From NCBI RefSeq assembly GCF_000247815.1, contig NC_021674.1:34692612-34756611 (forward strand): 64,000 nucleotides of DNA, given 5' to 3'. Position 1 is the stretch's first letter; each line of letters opens with the position of its first letter. The notes under the pieces were generated by a model, which searched no databases, had not been told where the DNA came from, and saw only the letters and a list, made by a program, of their open reading frames with translations. Positions 54,596-64,000 of this stretch are shown here, piece after piece. Source of the DNA: Ficedula albicollis. Its lineage: Eukaryota > Chordata > Aves > Passeriformes > Muscicapidae. A program made the translations under genes and the position numbers.

Positions 54596-56740
54596 CCTGC
54601 AGCAGACTACTGTGTCGGCACTTCTATTTGGTGTAATTCAGCACAATTTGAGGTCAGCATATTGCCTGGCAGTGGGAGCCAAACTACCACCTCCCTTTAC
54701 CAGAGTAAATAGCCCCAAACTAGCAAGGTGTGAGGTGCAGGAGTAATTGATTTCTCTGTGAAACGAGGTGTGGCTCTGTTAAACAAGTGTGCTTTTGTCC
54801 ATATCTTCATGTAGATCGTATTTAGTCCATATTTACTCCAGAAGAGGCATTCTTATGCTCTTTGTGTAAGTCAAATTTGTCAGAGTGTCATTAGTATGTT
54901 CAGCTGCATATGTTGCAGTACTTACTGCTTACTCTCCAAAAGTAATATTGCTAGACAGAAGGAAATAGAAACATATGATAGATGGTTCAGGACAAGTTAC
55001 CATAATATTAAGTAAGGTTAGGAGTTAAAAGCAACCTTAGAGTGGAAACAGTAATTTTGTATTTTCTTTGTCAAGTGTCTAACTGCTGTCATTTATCCCC
55101 TTAAAGCCTACAAGTTTGAGTGACATATGCAACACTCATATGAATTAAAGTAATTTCAGAGCCTTTTTATGGAAATATTTCTTCTAATAGAAGTACACCT
55201 GTCCTGCTCTGCTCCTTTCCTCTTCCTGCCTTCAAAATCTTCTGTTTGTTCTAAGCAAGTTTGGCTGTAGTTCAGGTTCTGCAGTCAGTTTTCTTTCACG
55301 ATGATTTCCCCTCACATTTGGACACCTACATATGCTCCAGTATATGCTGTTTTCCAGCTCCAGGTGGAGGATCTTAGTGAGAATCATGTAGCTAAATAAC
55401 TACTATAACTATTCACTTGGCAATGAACTTCATTTATGTCACAGAATGGAGCTGGGAGATATGAGAAAGAAAAATGATGCAAGTGGGAGCCAGCTTTTGG
55501 TGACCAAGGAATGCAACGTTTCTGAGAAAGCAGTGGTAAATCAGTTCCAATTTTAATACACAAATAGGTGAAAAGAAATTAGGAGCCATCCAGGTGCAAA
55601 GGGAAAGTGGCTTAGGTAACTTTGTAGACTGTGCAACTGCATGATGCCTGAGAGCAGCTGGTAAGCAAAAGTGGGGAACTGTCTAAACTCACTGAAAAAA
55701 AGCCAGATGACTCAGTAGAAGCAGAGAACAAGTTTTTTGACATTTTACAGCTTTGGAAAATGCAAGCTTTTAAAAAAGGCTGAGATTACTTCCTGCTGTG
55801 ACACCCTCTTTCCCCCATAAGACCAGCACACTAAGGTAGGGTTCTGTAGTCGACTGACTGTGATGTCAAATTCCTGAATACCATTTGTGTCATGAAAACT
55901 GACTTTAAATATTAGGTACATGGAAATAAAAGCAAAAGAGAAACATCAGGGTGTTATCTGACTGATTTGCCCATACTCTATTCTGCACAGTTCAAACCCT
56001 GTTACAATTTGCATGTAATGAGACAGAGATGCTGTAGTGGGAACACAAAGTCACGCATGAGCTCTTGGGTGACTTGTCCACTCCAGAAATAGGTGTTAAG
56101 ATTCAAATTTCACTTGCCTCAGGACTAAGTATAATGGATGCACAGTCTTAGACTGGGTCCATTCTGTAGGCAATACAGGGCATGACAAGTAGTGTTAATG
56201 GAGTTGTTCTTAATAACAATGACAGTAACGTTTTGGTTTGCAACCACTTTACCACCTGTAATCACGGTCATCATACAGAGATTCTGTCACAACTGCTCTT
56301 GTTTTAGGAACCCAAATAATTTTGAACCCAAATTTAAACTTATTTTTTCATTCCAGAAAAGTAAAACCAAATATGACTTTTCCCAACCAGGAAAAGCACT
56401 CTGAAAAAATGATGAATCTGACCTCCCACAGACACGTATCCCAATGCCCTTTGAATGTCAGTGTTGATTTACCACGGTGTTGATACTAAAGCACAAAGGC
56501 ACAGCTCTGCACTGGTCTCCTTGCACTGAGAAACCAAATATAATATCATTGACCATCATATAGTAAAAGTCAAACCAGTCTCAGTATACAAATATGATAG
56601 AAATATGGATTAGGTGTAGTCAATGGCTCTGTTTTCAAGATAAGCATGTGTGTTCTTTGTTGTGTAAATGAGCTTGCATTTCCATTCTGCAGGACATAAG
56701 CAGGCAACACAGCTGCAGTCCACATCTCTGGTCCAGGTCA
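54596..56740. other. AT-rich non-coding DNA, no gene seen
   Basis: No gene or recognisable mobile element. Open frames are at most 70 codons. Confidence 0.5.
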
Positions 56741-56954
56741 GAATCTTTCTGCATGCTCCCCTCCTAAAAGCACGGTCACAGAGGCAGTCCATGTTTGGAA
56801 TCATACAGTTTTGCTAAGGCAATTCCTTGACGGGTGCATTTTTCACACACGAATCTTTCTGCATGCTCCCCTCCTAAAAGCACAGAGGCAATCCATGTTT
56901 GGAATCACACAGTTTTGCTAAGGCAATTCCTTGACTGGTGCATTTTTCACACAC
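56741..56954. repeat. Tandem duplication, unit 110 bp
   Basis: Copy 1 is 56741-56850 and copy 2 is about 56851-56954. Both run from GAATCTTTCTGCATGC to TGCATTTTTCACACAC. Copy 2 lacks 6 bases (near 56880) and carries a few substitutions; the end has gained an extra CA-rich stretch. Confidence 0.95.
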
Positions 56955-59104
56955 ACACCCTGGCAGTCTCATGTGTTGGGTTGTGGGAAATTTTTCATCA
57001 TGTTCTCAGCGGACTTCCAGCATCAGAGATCTAGTGCAAGGACCCTGGAAATATCACCAAAGGGATTGTATGTTTGGGGAAAACCTACCTTTCAATGTTC
57101 TTGTTTGCAGCAACTCAGTCATTGGCTGCTCACCAAGATATGCAGAGCTCTGTTTATTGTGTTTTGAATGGATTTGGCTTCTGGTGTGTATAATATAAAA
57201 GTGAAATTAGAAGTGTTTTAAATCCCATGTGTAGATGCCAGTTTATAAAGACCAAAACTGTAATCTTAAACAGTGAAGGATAAAGCCTGGCAGCAGCCAG
57301 TACAAGCTTTAAAACTGAGGTTTGTTTCCTTTGTGGGATATGCTCCATAATCAGTCCCGTAGATCTTTAGTTTTATTAGTGGCTTATCATGCTGCAGACT
57401 AGATGCTCCTAAGAGGATGTGCACATATAAAAATAAAGATACAAAATGTTCTATAATGGCACTCCTGCAATTTATTTATTAGATTTGTAAGCTGTTTTCC
57501 ATAGAGCCAGAGAGTTTTCCATAAGCCTTGTGCCAATACATCTAAAAACAATGCATAGTCTTTTTTGGCTGTGTGTGTTCCTAATGAATGAATAAATATT
57601 AATTACCTTCAGTGCCTGCTGATGGCATGAAGTGATCTGACAGTTATTGATACTTGCTGTGCTTACCAAGGTGCTCACAAGCTATTACTCTGGAGAGCAA
57701 CATGATTGTCCGTGGAATAAAGGTAGACAGACCAGGCATTGAGCATTTTATTAGTGTTTAAAAAAGAAAAATCAATAATGCATCTTGGGGAAAGACTTAA
57801 ATCATAGCTGCTCTGTGCACTTTGTTAACCTATGCCAGTTTTTCTGGCTGAAGGGACTTCAGACCACCTCTTCAGATGGCCTTGCACTCTGAGCTGTTGG
57901 TATGTAGCTCCAAACCTACCTGGTAGCTTATGGATCTTTGATGGGAAACTGTTCAAAATTAGTAAAAGTACTTCTTTTGACCTTTTCACTAAAAATGTTG
58001 TGAGAAATAGATGACTCTATTTTAACATTACTAAAACCAGGAAATAAATGCAAGCACAGATACACACATGTGCACGGAGCTGCAAAAATAAAAATTATCA
58101 ATCTAAAATGCATTAGCCAAACAAAACACGATAAAATGAACATATTAAAATGTTACAAATACCTGGGGAGTGCAGTATAACCCTCTAGCTAAATAGTGTT
58201 GTTATGCAATCTGTGTTTGTACAGAGTACTGGGAACTAGGTGTCAAAAACCTACATAAAATATAGATAAGATCATACAATTTTGCTTTGGCCACAGTAGA
58301 AAAAAAGATAGCTGTCATGACCAATGTTAGTTCACTGTTTAAGATATTAAAATTTGATACTGTAAATATTTTTCAACACCTAGAAAACATGTTGTGCTAT
58401 ACTGTAGAAATAGTGAACACTGGTGGCCCTGGCACCATCATCCTTAAAAATAAAAGCATATACAAATGGTTAGGGCTTTTCAAGTTTTTTGTTATGATTC
58501 CAGAAGTGAGATTTGCCATGATTCATTCACTGTATTTTATGGGTTTCATCAGCCAAACTTAAGCATAATTTGCTTATTAATGTGGTGATATAATTTAAGG
58601 ATTTGGACAATACCCTCATTATGAGAGCCATTTCATATTCTAGGAAAAAGCTATTTCTCAGTCATACATGTTTACCATCATCCAAAAATTTTGTTCTAAA
58701 GAAAAAAAATTTGGCAAAATATTCAAGCAAATATTTGTTTTTCCAGGGATCCTCTTTGATTTCTAATTCAGTTCTTATCCCTTCAGTTTTTCTCATTGCT
58801 TTGATTTGGGAGTCTTTCCCACTTGTGAAATACAGTGTTCTCTGACAGTGGAAACTGGCTGATTACTCGCACATCAGGAGCCGGTGTCTGCTCATTCAGA
58901 ACACCACGATGCCTGCATGTTAAATAGGGCATTTACAAGGATAACATCCAGTCAAAAACGTTTGAGTTTTTTTGTTTGATTCCTTTACTTTCTACCAAAA
59001 TCTAGGATTACTTCAACTGCTTTTCTGATCATTCTTGCTGAGCAATCAGGTGACCCCCAAGGAAGTCCAAATGGGCTAATAAGTACCTGTCTAAGGCCAA
59101 GTAG
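56955..59104. other. AT-rich non-coding DNA, no gene seen
   Basis: No gene recognised; frames are at most 91 codons. The part at about 57440-57680 has ATTAATTACC and CTGACAGTTATTGAT words and could be a non-coding regulatory element, but this is weak. Confidence 0.45.
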
Positions 59105-59250
59105 AGGAAATTATACTGATGGATCTTCATAGGCCCAAATCACCATCCTTGGAAATTAACTATTATAATCTGTTATTACAGGCACAGGAAATTATACTGA
59201 TGGATCTTCATAGGCCCAAATCACCATCCTTGGAAATTAACTATTATAAT
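59105..59250. repeat. Perfect 65-bp direct repeat, 81-bp period
   Basis: Copy 1 is 59105-59169 and copy 2 is 59186-59250, identical over 65 bases with a 16-base spacer (59170-59185). Both end ACTATTATAAT, after which a short AACATAACATAA run follows copy 2. Confidence 0.97.
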
Positions 59251-60633
59251 AACATAACATAATCAAAAATGCTACTATTCCATCAATACTGATAGTAAAG
59301 TCTGGTTTTATAGGTCCAGTTTGTGGATGTATCTTTTTACACAGATAATTTCCAGATTTGTTTAGAGCATCAGAACAGTCATGGTCAGTCTCTCAGAGCT
59401 TATTATCTGTGCTAACAGCTTTTCAGAGTGTAGGAGTCACAGGCAGCACTAACATAAAAACCACACCACTTTGTGGCTTTGGTTTGACAAACTCAGAAGT
59501 ACACAAAACAACCATATAAAAATGTTTCTACACTTTTCAAATTGTATTGCAAACAATGGGGAATCTATCTGACCTGACAAAACTAATAGCTCATGCATAA
59601 ATATTCTGGATCAAAAATTACTTGGTTAAGTGATGGATTGAATAGGAGTGAATAGGAGTGAATGCTAGTTATTTTATTTTATGGTGGCCCTAATTCCAAT
59701 GTTAAGTTTATGTTTTGTTTATTTTCTTTTTTACCATTTTCCAAATATTTAGTATAGTGTTATTTAAAACCGAATAGTGTTAAAACATTAATAAGTTCCT
59801 TTTCCATGCAGCACCTGTAAATTTTGTTTGTTAAGGCACACAATTAAACTACTTTACAGTAGCAATAAAACTGTGGTCCCAAGGGCTTGGGATCTCCTAC
59901 CCTGAGGGTAGAATGTAGGTGTTGAAATCCACCTAGTGCCTCAAATAAGTATGTTATAAGAATTTATTACACTTATCAAGCAGTAGGTGGTTGTGAAATT
60001 AATCTTTACAATAGATTCAGCGATAATAGATTTGCAATTAACAAAATCTTTCAGAATCAGGACTGATCAACCTGATGACGCTTCAGATTTTACAGGTACC
60101 ACTAAGCTCACCAAAGACTTTTGATCAACTTTAAAAGAGCACATCCCTCAGACTTACTCATTCAGATGTCCACACAGTTTCAATTTCTTCTCTGTTTTCA
60201 TCACTATCCCAGCAGTCATTAAAACTGATTTTTTGTTAGCATCAGCCACTGTATTAATAAACAAATACAAATATATATCTGCCCCCCTATTTTGCAGAAT
60301 CCCACGATTGCTCAGTGAGAAGAATGTTTATTTTCAGGGATGTCACTCTGGGATGTTTTGGACAGAGCAGGGTATGGGGAGCTGCTCAAGTCTGCTCTCA
60401 GCTACTTTAGGGAGAATCCCTCCAGCAATCCCTTCCTTTTATTCATCTCTAGGGTAGATGATCCAGAAGATCTTTTGCAGTGACAATGTTTCATATGACA
60501 ATCTACCTTGCTAAATTTCTGCTCATGTTAATGGGGGATTTGTCTAATCCTGAGTAAATGAAGATACTCAGAAGTAATATTTAGCCTAACTTTGGACTCC
60601 AGCCTATCACAGAAGACAACCTACAACCAAGCT

Positions 60634-60739
60634 GTTCATGTGGTTACAAATAATTTCTTCTTTTGACTCATTCAAATGCAGATAATGTTCATGTGGTTAC
60701 AAATAATTTCTTCTTTTGAGTCATTCAAATGCAGATAAT
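60634..60739. repeat. 53-bp tandem duplication
   Basis: Copies are 60634-60686 and 60687-60739, head to tail, with one difference (GACTCA versus GAGTCA). Confidence 0.97.
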
Positions 60740-60751
60740 TTATTTTCAGCA

Positions 60752-60809
60752 CATGAATTGCACAGAACTAATACTAATAACATGAATTGCACAGAACTAA
60801 TACTAATAA
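60752..60809. repeat. Perfect 29-bp tandem duplication
   Basis: Copies are 60752-60780 and 60781-60809, identical, only 12 bases after the 53-bp duplication. Two independent duplications this close suggest a locally slippage-prone site. Confidence 0.97.
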
Positions 60810-61492
60810 CAGTAATAAAATTTTACTAAAACTAAACAAAAATATCAGTTTCCTTCTGACAGATTGCTCTGTAAAATATTCAAAATCTCAGGAAAGGATT
60901 TTAAGCATCCACATATTGTGGAAGAGACAATAGTCTAAATTTTTTCCGATTTCTTAAGAAGGAAGCAAACTGTTGAACTGGAGTATCATAGTTCCTCCAG
61001 GCTAGATTAAACTATTAGTTACATTTTGTTAGTTAAACATATGAATTACCAAAAAAAAATGTGGTTCTGTCAATGCCATATGTTTCCTGAACAACAGAAG
61101 AGAAAAGATATCCCAAAGAACCTTGTTAGTGGAAACCACACGGCAGTTAAGCAATGGTTTACAAGTCTTTACAATGGGAAACACAGCTCTCTCTCTTGAA
61201 AAGCAGTAATTTCATGCATGGTCCACTGTGTTTATGGATATGAAAAAATGATGACTTATGCCTAATAAAAATGTTAATGTAGGAATTACATATTCATTAG
61301 GAAACCACTGAAGCTCTCCTTGGTAGTGGGATATATCAGTTTGATTTGTTCATTCAAGATGTTGATAATCCTCAGATGAAAAAGGTTTTTAATATTTTGA
61401 AATTAATGTGCAAAACATCAATCTTATAATTTATTTATTTTATTTTTTGTTACAGAAAATCTAAACAACATGCCTATCTATGCACATTTCAT
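60810..61492. other. AT-rich non-coding DNA, nothing recognised
   Basis: No gene, transposon or further duplication could be seen in this stretch. Confidence 0.5.
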
Positions 61493-61632
61493 AAAATCAG
61501 AATAACTTAGGTTGGAAAAAACTTCTAAAATCATCAAGTCCAGCTAGTAACCCAGGTCTGCCAAGTCCACCACTAAATTGTGTCCCTAAGGATCACATCT
61601 GTGCATCTTTTAAATAACTCCAGAGATAAAAG
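61493..61632 (-). mobile_element. CR1 LINE 3' end fragment (antisense)
   Basis: The + strand shows the reverse complement of the CR1 tail: AAATCAGAATAACTTAGGTTGG, then ATCATCAAGTCCAGCTAG, TGCCAAGTCCACCACTAAA, GTGTCCCTAAGGATCACATC and CTTTTAAATAACTCCAGAG. Homology fades after about 61630. It is more diverged than the copy at 54.2 kb. Confidence 0.88.
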
Positions 61633-63191
61633 GTGTGATTAGCTTAACTTCCAATTAACATCTAGTTCTCTTCTTGTCTCTTTGCTCTCCCGGTCCACAT
61701 ACACTATAAATTCACTCATGATTTCTTGATGGCGCCATTCAGACATCCATGCACTGAAAGAATTTCCTCTTTTGTATATGCTGGCTATGTGCTCTCACAA
61801 CTATCTCGATATCCATAAACCCATTTTACATAAATCTGTGTGTTTTTCTGTTAAGTTTAGCTTGCTAAAACCACATCTGAATTGACTAATTGTGGATTGC
61901 TAATAACTGGTTACTCCTCAAACCCCTGAGGTAGGTTGCTTTTCTGGCAAATTGAATAAATTCTCTACATGAATAGCATATAACAGTAATGACAATTATC
62001 ATTGGAAGTATCTTTGGAGTAAATTTAGAAACCTTTCTTGATAAGTCAATACCCATTTTGGTCCAAACATATCTGAGAAGGATATTCAGTCATAATGCAC
62101 AAGTTAAGAGAGAAGCCAGTAGTGTATTCGTAGAGGAGCTTGTGTATGGTGGCTTTCCTACTTGAGAAGCTATTGAAAGCATGACAGAGGCACCATTTAT
62201 ATGGAAAAATTCATTTCAAAGCAACTCTTTTACCTTTATTTGCTGATATAGCAAATGAGGACTTGTTGTAACACTCTGACATCTGTGGGTATTTAAACAT
62301 ATTGGGTTTGCTGAGCAAGCACGGGAACTAGTTTCACTATTTTCCGACATCTGTGAGTATTTAAATGTGCTTATTTTGTTTACAAATCTTTGCATGTGTA
62401 CTTCACCAACAAAACATTGGATTGGTTGATAAAACAAGAAGAGAGTAAGAAGAGAGTGAGACAGTTTCAGTGACAGAGATATGTTACAGTAATTCAATTT
62501 GTCACTAAAAAATCCATTTTGATATTGGTTACAATTAAGTCCAAATTAGAAAAGTAGAATGTGCAGAAGATGTCTAACCAGGAAACATCTCCTCCTAGAT
62601 ATGACAGTGGCTCTTAGGGGATCAGTCCTTATTGCTCACTTCATTCCTTATTTCCTAACCTCTCCTGTGACCTGCTGAGTGGAACTTTCCAAACCTTTCA
62701 GAGTGGAAGGGAGGGGTAAAGGCAGCATTATTGCAGCACCTATCATGTTCAATAGCAGGTATCTCCATTACTATTTGATAGAGTTAAGCAGGTCTGAAAC
62801 AAAATTCTAAGACCCCCTGGGCAAAACGTATAGAGAGTTGTACTGGTTCAACATGAGAGTGTTTTGAACACTTTTGTGATACCTTCAAGACCTGTCCTGG
62901 GAGTCCTTGTGATTTGCCCAGATCCAGCTCTGCTCACATGTCAGCTCCAGAGGGCTCTGTATTTGCCTGCCCACACCAGCACTTTATTCTGGCCAGCTCT
63001 TGGTGCCAAACATTTCTCCCCTTTACGTTTCCACAAGTTTTATATCCGTCTACTTTCTTCATCTCCTCCTCCAAGCACCTTCCTGCTGAGGAATGCCTCA
63101 GTTGTGATAAAATTGACTTTAGAGACCTGTAGCTCTCCTGGCAGTAAGATCATAAGTCTGAGGGTCCTCTAAATTATCTCTTTCAGGCCTC
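61633..63191. other. Non-coding DNA with a spaced direct repeat
   Basis: No gene recognised. A 20-base phrase GACATCTGTG(G/A)GTATTTAAA occurs at 62278-62297 and 62346-62365, 68 bases apart. The longest frames (93 codons on -, 102 codons on +) have no recognisable similarity. Confidence 0.5.
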
Positions 63192-63311
63192 AAAAATGGC
63201 AATAAATGTCTTCAGTTTATTCAGACAACAGTGAATAAAAGTCCATCCCTACAAAATGGCAATAAATGTCTTCAGTTTATTCAGGCAACAATGAATAAAA
63301 GTCCATCCCTA
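63192..63311. repeat. 60-bp tandem duplication
   Basis: Copies are 63192-63251 and 63252-63311, head to tail, with about three substitutions (including ACAACAGTG versus GCAACAATG). Confidence 0.96.
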
Positions 63312-63772
63312 GGGTGGCTGATGGAGAACTCATGAGACAAGCCAGGATTCAGAGAACTGATTGGTAATTTTGTAGTGATGTGAATGAGTGATGAATAGAC
63401 AGTAGTAGGTGAAATTCAGTATATATCCTGCTTCTTTACCAAGTGTTTCCCTCCTACAGTTCCAGAGCTGTCAAGTCTAGAAAAACTGAAATGGTCAAAA
63501 AAGTGACACTGGCCTCTGCATAGCAGTTTCAGAGATAGCAATTTGTGTTTCTGTTTTCCTCCTAGGCTGAGAAGAACTGATTGGTGTAGTTTTTATTCAT
63601 GACTTTTGCTATATATGCAGATCAAGAGAAGTGGATAAGAAAAGCAGCCGCCACACCAAGGCTATTTTGTGAGAGAGGGTTTTGGGTACATGAAGAGTGA
63701 TATAGAAGTATGGAAAGGGCAGCAATTTTGGGAATTGCAGAGGGCATGTTACAAGAGTATGTTGCAGCCCTG

Positions 63773-63958
63773 ATTCCAGCTAGCAGCTAAGAAAATTTTT
63801 AAAGATCAATGCCTATGTTACTGCAAATTGGTGTGTTGAAGCTTCATGAAGTGACTTTCATTGTAATTCCAGCTAGCAGCTAAGAAAATTTTTAAAGATC
63901 AATGCCTATGTTACTGCAAATTGGTGTGTTGAAGCTTCATGAAGTGACTTTCATTGTA
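63773..63958. repeat. Perfect 93-bp tandem duplication
   Basis: Copies are 63773-63865 and 63866-63958, identical and head-to-tail. The unit starts ATTCCAGCTAGC and ends TTTCATTGTA. Identity over 93 bases means a very recent event, or an assembly error. Confidence 0.97.
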
Positions 63959-64000
63959 ACTAAAAGATGTGATTCAATGGGTGCCAGAATTGACCATAAA

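Overview
The window looks like a gene desert, or a very long intron or intergenic stretch, from a bird genome, probably a songbird. The reasons are the mobile-element content and the base composition. There are several CR1 LINE 3' ends ending in the avian (ATTCTGTG)-like or (ATTCTATGAT)-like tail. There is one nearly complete solo LTR of the avian ERVL-like family that starts TGTGCTGGCTTTGG, two fragments of a related LTR, and one ERVK-like LTR. The background is AT-rich and CpG-poor. No protein-coding gene can be supported: there is no recognisable domain, no exon series and no RNA gene. The open frames seen are short and unrelated to any family I know, or they are by-products of simple repeats or CR1 remnants.

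Layout. 1-1.4 kb: a (GAGAA)n polypurine array broken by a 135-base N gap; the same unique flank occurs on both sides of the gap, so the join looks like an unmerged contig overlap. 1.4-6 kb: AT-rich single-copy DNA. 6.0-6.6 kb: solo ERVL-type LTR. 7.56-8.33 kb: enhancer-like AT-rich block with a compound inverted repeat and an 18-bp palindrome made of two octamer motifs. 11.4-12.0 kb: old antisense CR1. 14.1-14.4 kb: possible unclassified LTR. 16.9-17.2 kb: ERVK-like LTR. 18.3 kb: perfect 60-bp tandem duplication, followed by a homeodomain/SOX-motif-rich block. 27-33.3 kb: tandem duplication, CR1 tails and two LTR fragments. 34.7 kb: (TGATA)n. 39.4 kb: ancient MIR/L3-type SINE-like fragment. 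41.9-42.1 kb: 77-bp minisatellite. 53.1-54.06 kb: an uninterrupted run of 969 C, followed directly by an antisense CR1. 56.7-64 kb: six short tandem duplications (29-110 bp units) in 7.2 kb, plus another antisense CR1 tail.

I found no multi-gene system. The sequence-level oddities most worth checking are the 969-nt C homopolymer, the duplicated flank around the gap, the 7.68-7.82 kb inverted-repeat/palindrome pair, and the cluster of recent tandem duplications at the right end. All repeat-family names come from recognising consensus-like wording in the sequence; no database search was run.
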